Below are positions 8,511 to 17,404 of a DNA stretch of 64,000 bases, piece after piece. The stretch spans positions 115,335 through 179,334 of the forward strand of contig NZ_PDJU01000006.1 in the NCBI RefSeq assembly GCF_004116455.1. Direction: 5' to 3'. The notes under the pieces are model-generated. The model ran no database searches and was not told where the DNA came from. It saw only the letters and a list, made by a program, of their open reading frames with translations. The stretch's first letter is position 1. The number at the start of each line of letters is the position of its first letter. This stretch comes from Arcobacter sp. F155 (GTDB taxonomy: Bacteria > Campylobacterota > Campylobacteria > Campylobacterales > Arcobacteraceae). Position numbers and translations under genes: made by a program.

Positions 8511-8533
8511 TATAACGCAAAATATAACGATTG
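8511..8533 (+). promoter_or_regulatory. response-regulator site, kinase side
   Basis: TATAACG occurs at 8511-8517 and 8523-8529, a 12-bp tandem repeat. The site ends 5 bp before the -10 of the kinase gene, exactly mirroring the site at 8461-8483. The natural binding partner is the response regulator encoded at 10395-11048, which would mean autoregulation. Confidence 0.65.
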
Positions 8534-8538
8534 TGCTA

Positions 8539-8544
8539 TATAAT
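8539..8544 (+). promoter_or_regulatory. -10 element of the histidine kinase gene
   Basis: TATAAT, giving a start near 8551 and a leader of about 13 nt containing the AAAGG ribosome site before the TTG at 8564. Confidence 0.6.
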
Positions 8545-8563
8545 AAAAAGTGAAAGGTTTATT

Positions 8564-10420
8564 TTGAGATATGTGATTTTATTTTTATTTTTTTCTATCT
8601 ATTCTTTTGCTTCTCTTACTATGAGTAAGTACTATCTTAGTGATGAAAACAATCAGCTAACAATAAATGAAATAATAAAAAAACAAAATAGTGAATATAA
8701 AATATTGACAAATAAAAACTCCTCTTTTGAGTTTACAGATGCAACAATTTGGATAAAAGTAGAAATAGATAAAAAAAGTACTTTTACAAAAGAGTATGTT
8801 TTAGAGATGCAGAATTTTTATAGAGGTGATATAGAAGTTTTTGATGAAGACGGAAAATTTATACATAAGTATAGCTCCTTTTTACCTTTTTCACATATGT
8901 CCTATCAGTATCCAAAGATTGCTATTCCTTTAAACCTAGAAGAGGAAAAAACTATTTTATATCTAAAAGTATCTTCTTTTGTGAAAATGACTGTGCATAC
9001 AAAACTATGGGAAGAGAAAGCGTTTCAAAAAAATGTTTTAGATAGTACTGTATTTTTAGCTGTCTATTTTTCTGGAATGTTTCTTTTGATCTTTTATAAT
9101 TTTATTTTCTATCTATTTAGTAAAGAGCGAGTATTTTTAATCTATGTTCTATTTACAGGTTCAGTATTTTTATCTATGCTTTTTCGTACAGGTATGGGCT
9201 TTGCATATATTTGGTCTGATTATCCTGAGCTTAATCAGCTAACAGGACGAGAGTTTTTTTATATGTTTATGATATTTGGCTTGATTTTTTGTAAGGAGTA
9301 TTTAGACACAAAGAATAGAACACCAAAGCTGGATAAGGCTTTGATGTTTGCTATTTATCTTGGTGTGTTTTTTGTGATACTTCATTTTATTTTGTCATAT
9401 AAAGACTCATTTATTTTTCTTGTTCTTATGAATTTTCTTTCACTTATTTTGATGTTTATAACAGCTTTTTATCATGCATTTGTTATAAAGAATAAAGAAG
9501 CATATTATATATTGTTTGGGTGGAGTTTTTTTATAATTGGTATATCCTTATCTGTTCTTATGTATATAGAAGTTTTAGAGATGAATCTATTTACACAGTA
9601 TACTCCTGAGATAGGAAGCTTTCTAGATATCACACTTTTTTCTATGGCATTAGCAAGTAGTTATAGAAAAAAACAACTAGCACTAGAAAAGAGTAGAGTA
9701 AAACTTGCACAAATCAATAAAAACCTTGAAAAAATCATTGAAGAAAAAAATAAAGACCTAATTGAGAAAAACAAAAACTTAGAATATGAAGTGGGTCTGA
9801 ATAGTTTTTTACTAAAAGAATTATCCCATAGAGTAAAAAACAATCTTCAAGTTATCTTGAGCTTTTTATCATTACAAAGTAAACACTGCAATAAAGAAGA
9901 AGTAAAAGTACTTTTAGATGAAAGTAGAAGAAGAGTAAATGCGATATCAACTTTGCATGAGCTATTAATTGATACACAAGAGTTTAATAGTGTTGATATA
10001 GATAGGTATTTAAAAAAATTGCTTGATTATAATAAACTGATTTTTAATGATTTAAATATTGATTTAAAGATTGATATTGTTAGTGCAAAGTTTCCAATTG
10101 AAGGAGCAACTCATTTAGGTTTAATAGTAAATGAACTATTTAGCAACTCTTGTAAACATGCATTTAAAGGGATTGATAGTCCTAAAATTGAGATTTCTCT
10201 ACAGGCTATAGATAAGCAGTACACTTTAATAGTCAAAGATAATGGAAGAGGTCTTAGTGAAAATAGCAAAGAAAATCTAGGAAGTAAAATTATTAAAGCC
10301 CTTATTTCACAATTAAATGGTGTATATAGTTTAAAAAGTGATGATGGGTTTGAATATACAATAATTTTTAGAATAGATGATAAAGGAATAAACAATGAAT
10401 ATCTTGATTCTAGAAGATGA
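8564..10420 (+). CDS. 7TMR-DISM sensor histidine kinase
   Basis: A 618-residue membrane sensor kinase. It has an N-terminal signal segment, then a periplasmic 7TMR-DISM extracellular domain (to about residue 165), seven hydrophobic helices (about 170-365), a short coiled coil, and a HisKA_2-type dimerisation domain with the phospho-acceptor His422 in ELSHRVKNNLQ. An HATPase domain ends the protein (NELFSNSCKHAF, DNGRG). The start is a TTG at 8564 with AAAGG six bases upstream; the TTG at 8531 lies before the predicted transcription start. The periplasmic domain of this class often binds carbohydrate-like ligands, but the ligand is unknown here. The response regulator gene overlaps its 3' end by 26 bp. 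Confidence 0.9.
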   Translation: MRYVILFLFFSIYSFASLTMSKYYLSDENNQLTINEIIKKQNSEYKILTNKNSSFEFTDATIWIKVEIDKKSTFTKEYVLEMQNFYRGDIEVFDEDGKFIHKYSSFLPFSHMSYQYPKIAIPLNLEEEKTILYLKVSSFVKMTVHTKLWEEKAFQKNVLDSTVFLAVYFSGMFLLIFYNFIFYLFSKERVFLIYVLFTGSVFLSMLFRTGMGFAYIWSDYPELNQLTGREFFYMFMIFGLIFCKEYLDTKNRTPKLDKALMFAIYLGVFFVILHFILSYKDSFIFLVLMNFLSLILMFITAFYHAFVIKNKEAYYILFGWSFFIIGISLSVLMYIEVLEMNLFTQYTPEIGSFLDITLFSMALASSYRKKQLALEKSRVKLAQINKNLEKIIEEKNKDLIEKNKNLEYEVGLNSFLLKELSHRVKNNLQVILSFLSLQSKHCNKEEVKVLLDESRRRVNAISTLHELLIDTQEFNSVDIDRYLKKLLDYNKLIFNDLNIDLKIDIVSAKFPIEGATHLGLIVNELFSNSCKHAFKGIDSPKIEISLQAIDKQYTLIVKDNGRGLSENSKENLGSKIIKALISQLNGVYSLKSDDGFEYTIIFRIDDKGINNEYLDSRR

Positions 10421-11048
10421 TGCAATTATTGCAATGGATATAGAAACTAGCTTAGAAAGTTTAGATAGTCATAGTCTTTATAAAGCAAATAGTATGAAAG
10501 AGGCAGTATTAGTTGCACAAAAAACTAAAATAGATATTGTAATCTCGGATATTAAAATAAAAGGTGAAGCTAATGGAATAGAGGCTTCTTCTTATTTGCA
10601 ACGCTTACATAAATCACAAGTTATATTTTTAACATCTTATTCTGATGAAAAAACACTTTTAGATGCTTCAAGTGTTGATTATTCTGGCTATATAATTAAA
10701 CCTGTAAAAGAAGAAGAACTTCTTGCAAATATAAAACTTCTCACTCATAAAATAAAAAATATCAATTCAAAAGAGATTATAAATGATGATTACTATTTTG
10801 ATAGAAGACATCATGTCTTATATTTTAAAAAAAGAGTAGTGATTTTTAGTCCAAAGGAACAACAGCTTTTTCTTCTTTTATATAATTCAAAAAATCTTTT
10901 AGTTCCTCATTCCATAATTGATGAAATAATTTGGTCAAATGATGTAAGTGATACAACCAGAAGACAACTGTTTTTTAGACTTAAAGCAAAACTTCCTGAT
11001 TTGAAATTTGAAGCAATAAAATATGGAGGTTATATTCTTCATTGCTAA
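10395..11048 (+). CDS. OmpR-type response regulator
   Basis: A 217-residue protein with a receiver domain and a C-terminal winged helix. The receiver has the acidic pair Asp8/Asp9 (the segment EDD), the phospho-acceptor Asp52 in ISDIKIKG, Thr80 and Lys102 (KP). Residues from about 125 to 217 form a trans_reg_C winged helix (FSPKEQQLFLLLYN, TRRQLFFRLKAKLP, YGGYIL). It overlaps the kinase gene and must be its partner. The mirrored repeats at 8461-8483 and 8511-8533 are its likely targets, which would make it control both its own operon and the autotransporter. Confidence 0.92.
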   Translation: MNILILEDDAIIAMDIETSLESLDSHSLYKANSMKEAVLVAQKTKIDIVISDIKIKGEANGIEASSYLQRLHKSQVIFLTSYSDEKTLLDASSVDYSGYIIKPVKEEELLANIKLLTHKIKNINSKEIINDDYYFDRRHHVLYFKKRVVIFSPKEQQLFLLLYNSKNLLVPHSIIDEIIWSNDVSDTTRRQLFFRLKAKLPDLKFEAIKYGGYILHC

Positions 11049-11108
11049 AAAGAAGAAAAAAGTATGAATCTGCTAAAATACTAAACTAAAAATTAATAAG
11101 GAATATCA

Positions 11109-11972
11109 TTGAAACAATACTTAGATTTACTACAACATATTTTAGATAATGGTATTAAAAAAGAAGATAGAACAGGTACGGGAACTACTTCTGTTTTTGG
11201 TTATCAAATGAGATTTGATTTAAATGAAGGTTTTCCCCTTGTAACTACAAAAAAGACTCACTTAAAAGCTATTATTTCTGAGCTTCTTTGGTTTATAGAA
11301 GGAAGTACAGATGAAAGAAGGCTTGCAGAGATTCATTATGGTGATAAAGCTTCAAACTTAATTGGTAAAAAAACAGTTTGGACTGCAAACGCAGATGCTC
11401 AAGGAAAAGATTTAGGATATACAAATACAGATACTATAAAAGAGCTTGGTCCTGTATATGGGAGCCAATGGAGGTCTTGGATAGGAGCTGATGGAAAACC
11501 ACATGACCAGTTAGCAACTGTTATTAATCAAATTAAAAACAATCCAGATAGTAGAAGAATTATTTTAAATGCTTGGAATGTAGCAGAGATAGAAAACATG
11601 GCATTACCTCCTTGTCATACTTTTTTCCAGTTTTATGTAGCAGAGGGAAAACTATCTTGTCAGTTATATCAAAGAAGTGCAGATGTGTTTTTAGGAGTAC
11701 CTTTTAATATTGCTTCTTATGCACTACTTACAATGATGATTGCACAAGTTTGTGATTTAGAAGTAGGGGATTTTGTTCATACTTTTGGTGATGCACATAT
11801 CTATTCAAATCATATGGAACAAGTTAATTTACAACTTAGTCGTACTCCACATAAAAAACCAACTATGAAAATCAATTCTGATATTAAAGATATAAATGAT
11901 TTTAAAATGGAAGATTTTGAATTAGTTGATTATGTATGTGATGAACCAATTAAAGCACAAATGGCTGTATAA
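11109..11972 (+). CDS. thyA: thymidylate synthase
   Basis: ThyA methylates dUMP to dTMP with 5,10-methylenetetrahydrofolate, releasing dihydrofolate. The 287-residue protein is complete, with the catalytic Cys169 in [10 protein letters not shown], the dUMP-binding [17 protein letters not shown] segment and the N-terminal EDRTGTGT loop. The start is TTG at 11109 behind AAGGAA. Dihydrofolate reductase follows 124 bp later, which regenerates the folate oxidised by this enzyme. Campylobacter jejuni and Helicobacter pylori use the unrelated ThyX instead, so the classical thyA-folA pair is informative about lineage. Confidence 0.96.
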   Translation: MKQYLDLLQHILDNGIKKEDRTGTGTTSVFGYQMRFDLNEGFPLVTTKKTHLKAIISELLWFIEGSTDERRLAEIHYGDKASNLIGKKTVWTANADAQGKDLGYTNTDTIKELGPVYGSQWRSWIGADGKPHDQLATVINQIKNNPDSRRIILNAWNVAEIENMALPPCHTFFQFYVAEGKLSCQLYQRSADVFLGVPFNIASYALLTMMIAQVCDLEVGDFVHTFGDAHIYSNHMEQVNLQLSRTPHKKPTMKINSDIKDINDFKMEDFELVDYVCDEPIKAQMAV

Positions 11973-12002
11973 AGCCAACTCGTTGACTTCTTTAGAATTT
12001 TG

Positions 12003-12042
12003 CTACTTTTAATAGGAATTTATTTCCTATGAGAAAAAGTAG
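12003..12042 (+). terminator. hairpin after thyA
   Basis: Nested inverted repeats: outer arms CTACTTTT (12003-12010) and AAAAGTAG (12035-12042), inner arms ATAGGAA (12012-12018) and TTCCTAT (12024-12030). No long U-run follows, so it could be a terminator or a processing structure. Confidence 0.45.
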
Positions 12043-12057
12043 ATAGAGAATATAAAA

Positions 12058-12079
12058 GGTTCCCTTTTAATTGGGAACC
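12058..12079 (+). promoter_or_regulatory. leader hairpin just before folA
   Basis: GGTTCCC (12058-12064) and GGGAACC (12073-12079) form a perfect 7-bp stem six bases before the AAGGA ribosome site of folA. A GGTTCC/GGAACC stem also lies in the sucC leader. A translational control element is possible. Confidence 0.45.
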
Positions 12080-12096
12080 AATTCAAAGGAATAATA

Positions 12097-12600
12097 ATGA
12101 AAATTTCAATGATAGTAGCCTATGGAAAAAACTGGGAAATAGGTTTAAACAATCAAATGTTATGGCATATAAGTGAAGATTTTAAAAACTTCAAAGCCAT
12201 AACTTCAGGTCACCATATTCTAATGGGAAGAAAAACTTTTGAATCAATTGGAAAGCCCCTTCCAAATAGAACTTCACTTGTATTAAGTAGAGGTGAGTTT
12301 GAACAAGAGGGTGTTTATACTTTTAACCAGATACAAAAAGCTTTAGATTTTGCAAGGGCAAATGGTGAAGAAGAACTATTTGTAATTGGCGGAGCAAATA
12401 TCTATGAAACTATGTTTGACTATGTTGATAAAATGTATTTAAGTGAAGTTGATTTTGATGGTGAAGCTGACGCTTTTCTAAAAGAGATTGATTTCTCTTC
12501 TTGGGATTTAGTAGAACAAAAAGAGTATGAAGAGATAAAAGAGGGTGATAAAGTTAAATCACCAGCTTGGAAATTTAAAGTTTGGGTTAAAAAAGATTAA
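12097..12600 (+). CDS. folA: dihydrofolate reductase
   Basis: FolA reduces dihydrofolate to tetrahydrofolate with NADPH. The 167-residue length is typical. The family motifs are present: the Met20-loop region (WEIGLNNQMLWHISEDF), the NADPH-binding MGRKTFESIG, and FVIGGANIYE. Its work directly complements ThyA upstream. The ATG follows AAGGA by six bases. A perfect hairpin (12058-12079) precedes the ribosome site. The next gene starts 5 bp after the stop, so it is probably in the same transcript. Confidence 0.95.
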   Translation: MKISMIVAYGKNWEIGLNNQMLWHISEDFKNFKAITSGHHILMGRKTFESIGKPLPNRTSLVLSRGEFEQEGVYTFNQIQKALDFARANGEEELFVIGGANIYETMFDYVDKMYLSEVDFDGEADAFLKEIDFSSWDLVEQKEYEEIKEGDKVKSPAWKFKVWVKKD

Positions 12601-12604
12601 GTAA

Positions 12605-13516
12605 ATGCTTAAAAAAATAACCGCTCTTTTCCCTATTTGGGCAATTGTTTTTTCAATAATTGCCTATTTACAACCTAGTATAGTAGTTGATTTTAAATCT
12701 TGGATTATCCCTTTACTTATCTTGATAATGTTTTGCATGGGAATTACTTTAAAAGTAGATGATTTTAAAAGGGTTTTGAAAAAACCTAAAATCATAGCTT
12801 TAACTGTTGCTTTACAGTTTTTGATTATGCCCCTTGCTGCTTTTGTTATCTCAAAACTTTTTAACCTTTCAGATGAATTACTTGTTGGTATGGTTTTAGT
12901 TGGTGCTGTTTCAGGTGGAACTGCTTCAAATGTAATTGCATATTTAGCGAAAGCTGATGTTGCTTTATCTATTACTATGACTATTGTTTCAACACTTTTA
13001 TCTATACTTATTACACCATATTTAACGCTACTTTATGTGGGACAAACAGTTCCTGTTCCTGCTTTTAGTATGTTATTGAGTATTTTAAAAATCGTATTTG
13101 TCCCAGTTGTGGTTGGGATTATTTTAAATCACTTCTTCCATAAATATATAGAAAAGAGACATGATTTATTTGCATTTTTCTCTATAGTTTCTATTGTATT
13201 TATAATTGGAATTATAATAGGACTTAACCAAAGTAAAATAGCAACTATTGCATTACCTTTAATGCTTGCAATCATGCTTCATAACTTCTCTGGACTTTTA
13301 TCAGGATATTATATTTCTAAACTTTTTGGCTACAGCAAAAAAGAGTGTAAAACAGTAGCTATTGAAGTTGGTATGCAAAACTCAGGTTTAGCAGTAGTCT
13401 TATCAATGAAGTATTTTACTGCTTTAAGTGCTTTACCAGGAGCTATCTTTAGTATTTGGCATAATATTTCTGGTTCGATTATCGCTGGATATTGGTCAAA
13501 AGAAGATGAACACTAA
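12605..13516 (+). CDS. bile acid:sodium symporter family transporter
   Basis: A 303-residue integral membrane protein with about nine or ten hydrophobic helices. The BASS-family hallmarks are visible: LLILIMFCMGITLKVDDF near the N-terminus, VGAVSGGTASNVIAYLAKADVALS in the first core motif, and VEVGMQNSGLAVVL-like sequence near the C-terminus (IEVGMQNSGLAVVLSMKYF). These proteins import organic anions with sodium; in bacteria the substrate is often a carboxylate or vitamin precursor and cannot be fixed from sequence. It starts 5 bp after folA, but a functional link to folate is only a guess. Its stop codon lies in a terminator shared with the convergent gene. Confidence 0.9.
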   Translation: MLKKITALFPIWAIVFSIIAYLQPSIVVDFKSWIIPLLILIMFCMGITLKVDDFKRVLKKPKIIALTVALQFLIMPLAAFVISKLFNLSDELLVGMVLVGAVSGGTASNVIAYLAKADVALSITMTIVSTLLSILITPYLTLLYVGQTVPVPAFSMLLSILKIVFVPVVVGIILNHFFHKYIEKRHDLFAFFSIVSIVFIIGIIIGLNQSKIATIALPLMLAIMLHNFSGLLSGYYISKLFGYSKKECKTVAIEVGMQNSGLAVVLSMKYFTALSALPGAIFSIWHNISGSIIAGYWSKEDEH

Positions 13517-13536
13517 AGCTTATAAAAGCTCTAGTG
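13511..13536. terminator. shared terminator of two convergent genes
   Basis: CACTAAAGCT (13511-13520) pairs with AGCTCTAGTG (13527-13536) at 9 of 10 positions. The stem includes the stop codons of both the symporter and the glycosyltransferase genes, which lie only 3 bp apart. Confidence 0.6.
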
Positions 13537-14632
13537 TTTCAGCTAATTTACTCGCAACTTTTTTATAGTTTCTTATCTCTAAAAGTCTAGTTTGACCTTT
13601 TTTACCAACATTTTCAACCTCTTCTTTTGATAAATCAATTATCTCTTCAAGTCTAGTTTTTATAGAGTATTTATCAAATTTACAGAACCAAGCATCATAA
13701 TCATCTGTAAACAGAGTATAGTTGTTTGCATTATTTGTCATAAGACATGGAATTGCTGTTGAATAATAATCCATAATTTTAATAGGTGTAGAAGTACTAA
13801 ATAGTGGAATATCAGGTAAAACACAAATTCCAACATCTGCTTCTGAGATATATTTTAATAACTCTTCTTTTGTTTTAGCATTTACAATATTTATTTTGTT
13901 TTCCAAAGTAGGAAAAGAGCTTATTATAGCTTTTGCATTTTCAGGGTTTTTTGTTGAGATTGTTAGTTTCCATGAAGAACTTTTTACACTATCAAAGGCA
14001 TTTATAACTGTTTCAAAATCCCTTAGTTTGTCGATTGTTCCTGCGTAGAAAAATCTTTTTTCATTTGATTGATGTTGTTTGTTCTCTTTTAGTTCATCTG
14101 GGTCTAAACAAGGAGGACAGATAAAAGTCTTTACTTTTACTGCTTCATAATATTCTTCTTTCATCAAATCAGAAGAAGGCAAGAATATATCACATTGATT
14201 TATATATTTTGTTTCAGAAAAACTGTTAATGGTAGTATTTAGATATTTTAAAAAGCTAGATTTATTGTTTGCTTTATCAACTTCCATTTTCTCAACATCT
14301 TTTGGAAATGAGAGTCTATATCCAACTTTATAGTTGTAGGTTTTACTTTGTTGTAAAACTGCTTTTAAAATATCAGCATTATTTCTAACTATAATATAGT
14401 CATATTCACTTGGACTAATACCTGCATTTTCAAACAAATTTAAGATTTTTGTCTCTTCTTGTTTGGGTAAAACAAAACGTCTATCATCTTTTTTTTCTAG
14501 TTCAGTTTTAAATTCACTGAAGTAAACTATATCAGTATGGATATAATTATTTAAATGTTTTTCAAACAAAGGGCCAATAAAACTGTGGTCAGTGTACTCA
14601 TCTTGGTCTGTAATATAAAGAAGCCTATTCAT
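13520..14632 (-). CDS. GT4-like glycosyltransferase
   Basis: A 370-residue soluble protein with the two-domain GT-B layout. The C-terminal half holds the recognisable family 1/4 features: FFYAGTIDKLRDFETVINAF (start of the nucleotide-sugar domain), LLKYISEADVGICVLPD, and the donor-site-like STPIKIMDYYSTAIPCLMTN. The N-terminal half is divergent. Acceptor and donor cannot be told. It stands alone on the minus strand, away from any polysaccharide cluster, so its pathway is unknown. Confidence 0.72.
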   Translation of the reverse strand: MNRLLYITDQDEYTDHSFIGPLFEKHLNNYIHTDIVYFSEFKTELEKKDDRRFVLPKQEETKILNLFENAGISPSEYDYIIVRNNADILKAVLQQSKTYNYKVGYRLSFPKDVEKMEVDKANNKSSFLKYLNTTINSFSETKYINQCDIFLPSSDLMKEEYYEAVKVKTFICPPCLDPDELKENKQHQSNEKRFFYAGTIDKLRDFETVINAFDSVKSSSWKLTISTKNPENAKAIISSFPTLENKINIVNAKTKEELLKYISEADVGICVLPDIPLFSTSTPIKIMDYYSTAIPCLMTNNANNYTLFTDDYDAWFCKFDKYSIKTRLEEIIDLSKEEVENVGKKGQTRLLEIRNYKKVASKLAETLELL

Positions 14633-14819
14633 AACTACTCCTTGCTAGAAAATTGTAACATTCTATCATAAACAAGTAGCATTAAAGAAGCACTAATATT
14701 ATTTTTTTAAATAACTAGTTTAATGGGAGTTTAATTTAAATTTTAAGTATTTGTTTTTCTAATGTAAAACAGTTAATTGTACTAAAATTATACATTAATT
14801 TTTATTTAATTGGTATTAT

Positions 14820-14830
14820 TATAATATAAT
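14820..14830 (+). promoter_or_regulatory. probable -10 of the amino-acid ABC operon
   Basis: Two overlapping TATAAT hexamers (14820-14825 and 14825-14830) about 30 bp before the first gene. No clear -35. Confidence 0.45.
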
Positions 14831-14856
14831 AGCTTGAATCTAAAAAAAGAGAGATA

Positions 14857-15603
14857 ATGGGTAATAGTAGTAACATTATTAATATGAATAAAATTAATAA
14901 ATTTTATGACGACTTTCATGTTTTAAAAAATATTAATTTTTATGTAAAGAAGGGTGAAATTGTTGTTGTTTGTGGACCATCAGGTTCTGGTAAATCAACA
15001 CTAATTAGATGTATCAATGGACTAGAAGACATCGATGAAGGTGAAATCATAGTTGATGATATCGACATTCATAAAAGTAAAAAGAACCTACAAGAGATTA
15101 GAGGTGAAGTTGGAATGGTTTTTCAGCACTTTAATCTATTTCCTCATTTAACTATTTTAGAAAATATTACACTAGCTCCATCTTTAGTTAAAAATGTAAA
15201 TAAAGATGAAGCAAAAAAGATTGCTTTAGAACTACTTGATAAAGTAAAACTAAAAGATAAAGCTAACTCATATCCTGCTGATTTAAGTGGTGGACAAAAA
15301 CAAAGAGTTGCCATAGCAAGAAGTTTAGCAATGAAACCAAAAGTTATACTTTTTGATGAGCCTACATCAGCTCTTGACCCAGAAACAATTGGTGATGTAC
15401 TTGCAGTTATGAAAGATTTAGCAAAAGAGAACTTTACTTTAGTTTGTGTTACTCATGAGATGGGTTTTGCAAAAGAAGTAGGGGATAGAATTGTATTTAT
15501 GGACCACGGAGTTATCGTTGAAGAGAATACTCCAGAAGAGTTTTTTGCACATCCAAAAAGTGATAGAGCAAAGAAATTCTTAAAAGAGATATTAACACAT
15601 TAA
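14857..15603 (+). CDS. polar amino-acid ABC transporter, ATP-binding protein
   Basis: A 248-residue ATPase of the GlnQ/HisP type. Walker A is GPSGSGKST at about residues 44-52, the Q-loop is [12 protein letters not shown], the signature is [16 protein letters not shown], Walker B is [14 protein letters not shown] and the switch histidine lies in [11 protein letters not shown]. It powers uptake across the inner membrane with the binding protein and permease encoded next. Spacing of 12 and 3 bp makes one operon. The substrate is probably a polar amino acid. Confidence 0.93.
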   Translation: MGNSSNIINMNKINKFYDDFHVLKNINFYVKKGEIVVVCGPSGSGKSTLIRCINGLEDIDEGEIIVDDIDIHKSKKNLQEIRGEVGMVFQHFNLFPHLTILENITLAPSLVKNVNKDEAKKIALELLDKVKLKDKANSYPADLSGGQKQRVAIARSLAMKPKVILFDEPTSALDPETIGDVLAVMKDLAKENFTLVCVTHEMGFAKEVGDRIVFMDHGVIVEENTPEEFFAHPKSDRAKKFLKEILTH

Positions 15604-15615
15604 TAAGGAGAGAGA

Positions 15616-16431
15616 GTGAAGAAATTAGTATTAGCTTTAATGGTATTTGCAACTATGAACTTACTTGCAGATGACATTAATCTTTGGAAGAAGTCTACGT
15701 TAAATGAGATTGTTAAAAGAGGGGAATTAAGAGCTTGTTTAGACCCAGGATATATGCCTTTTGAAATGAAAGACAAAAGAGGTAGAATCATTGGTTATGA
15801 TATCGATTTTGGTAAAAAAATGGCAAAAGAAATGGGTGTAAAATTTGTACCTGTATCAACTGCATGGGATGGAATTATTGCATCACTTTTAACAGGTAAA
15901 TGTGATATTATCATGTCTGCAATGACTATTACTCAACAAAGAAACTTAAAAATTAACTTTGCTGACCCATATGTTGTAATTGGACAAACTGTTTTAATTG
16001 ACAAAAAATTACAAGGTAAAATTACTGACGCTACACAATTAGACAAAAAAGGTTATACAATAGTTACTAAACTTGGTGTAACTGGTGAAATTGTTGCAAA
16101 GAAATTCTTCAAAAATGCAAAAGTAGTTACTTTTGAAACAGAAGCAGATGCAGCAGCAGAAGTATTAAATGGAAAAGCAGATGCATTTATCTATGACCAA
16201 CCATATAATATTCTATTTATGTCTGATAAAGGTAAAGGTAAATTAGTACACTTAGATACTCCATTAACTTATGAGCCATTAGGGTGGGCTATTAGAAAAG
16301 GTGACCCTGATTTCCTTAACTGGTTAAACAACTTCTTAAGACAAGCAAAAGAAGACAAACTTGTTGATTTCCATGGAAAATTAAATAAGAAATGGTTACA
16401 AGATACAGATTGGTTAAAAAGAGTTCAATAA
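15616..16431 (+). CDS. amino-acid ABC transporter, periplasmic binding protein
   Basis: A 271-residue SBP_bac_3 protein with a signal peptide over residues 1-18 (KKLVLALMVFATMNLLA). The family signature follows (GELRACLDPGYMPFEMKD, GYDIDFGKKMAKEMG), then the second lobe (FADPYVVIGQTVLI, DAFIYDQPYN). It captures an amino acid in the periplasm and delivers it to the permease. The start codon is GTG at 15616 behind AAGGAGAG. The ligand cannot be fixed from sequence. Confidence 0.92.
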   Translation: MKKLVLALMVFATMNLLADDINLWKKSTLNEIVKRGELRACLDPGYMPFEMKDKRGRIIGYDIDFGKKMAKEMGVKFVPVSTAWDGIIASLLTGKCDIIMSAMTITQQRNLKINFADPYVVIGQTVLIDKKLQGKITDATQLDKKGYTIVTKLGVTGEIVAKKFFKNAKVVTFETEADAAAEVLNGKADAFIYDQPYNILFMSDKGKGKLVHLDTPLTYEPLGWAIRKGDPDFLNWLNNFLRQAKEDKLVDFHGKLNKKWLQDTDWLKRVQ

Positions 16432-16434
16432 TAT

Positions 16435-17403
16435 ATGAGTAAAAAACATCAATCTTGGGCACAAAATAAGAATCTAGGGCATTTAATTGCTCTAGCTTTT
16501 TATCTAGCAGTTGGATATTTCTTTTATCTAGCAGCAGCAAACATGAACTATGTTTGGAAATGGAACTCTATCCCTAAATACTTTGTTTATGAGCAAAGTG
16601 TAAATATTGAAGCTCCTATAGATGGAAAACTAGTATTAAAAGATGAAAACTATTTTATTGAAGGAACTGATACAGTTCAGTTAGAAAATTTAGATAGTAG
16701 TTTTTTATTAGAGTATAAAGTAGGAGAATATGTATATCAGTTTGATATTGTTGCATCAAAAAGTGAAACTAAAATTGGTCCTGTATTACAAGGACTTTGG
16801 GTAACACTTAAGATATCATTCTTTGCTGCAATTCTTACTTTTATAATAGGTATTATAGTTGCACTTATGAAACTATCTACTTATCAGTTCTTAAAAGATA
16901 TTGCGACGGTTTATATTACACTAGTTAGGGGAACACCTTTACTTGTGCAAATCTTCTTATTCTATTTTATAGTTGCAAATATTTTTGAGCTTGATAGATT
17001 TATTGCTGGTGTATTAGCCCTTGGGATTTTCTTTGGTGCTTATATGGCAGAGGTTTTAAGAGGTGCTATTCAATCTATTGATAAAGGGCAACTTGAAGCT
17101 GCTAGTTCATTAGGTATTTCTAAAACTCAGGCTATGAGATATATTATTTTACCTCAAGCATTTAAAAGAGCTTTACCAACATTAGTTGGTGAAATGATTG
17201 CTTTAGTTAAAGATTCATCTTTAGTTTCTGTAATTGCAATTACAGATTTAACTAAAGTAGGTAAAGAGATTGTTGCAAATACTTTCTCTCCCTTTGAGAC
17301 TTGGATTGTGGTTGCTTTAGTTTATCTAAGTATTACTTCTTTGTTAAGTTTCATTGGACATAGATTAGAGAAAAAAATGGCTTTAAAAGGCGGAATGAGT
17401 TAA
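16435..17403 (+). CDS. amino-acid ABC transporter, permease with extra N-terminal domain
   Basis: A 322-residue permease of the HisM/GlnP type. The core domain runs from about residue 115 with five helices, and the cytoplasmic EAA loop is visible (EAASSLGISKTQAMRYIILPQ). Before the core there is an additional transmembrane helix (about 13-36) followed by about 75 residues of likely periplasmic, charged sequence. Most permeases of this type are about 220-250 residues, so this N-terminal extension is unusual. It starts 3 bp after the binding-protein gene. Confidence 0.9.
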   Translation: MSKKHQSWAQNKNLGHLIALAFYLAVGYFFYLAAANMNYVWKWNSIPKYFVYEQSVNIEAPIDGKLVLKDENYFIEGTDTVQLENLDSSFLLEYKVGEYVYQFDIVASKSETKIGPVLQGLWVTLKISFFAAILTFIIGIIVALMKLSTYQFLKDIATVYITLVRGTPLLVQIFLFYFIVANIFELDRFIAGVLALGIFFGAYMAEVLRGAIQSIDKGQLEAASSLGISKTQAMRYIILPQAFKRALPTLVGEMIALVKDSSLVSVIAITDLTKVGKEIVANTFSPFETWIVVALVYLSITSLLSFIGHRLEKKMALKGGMS

Positions 17404-17404
17404 C

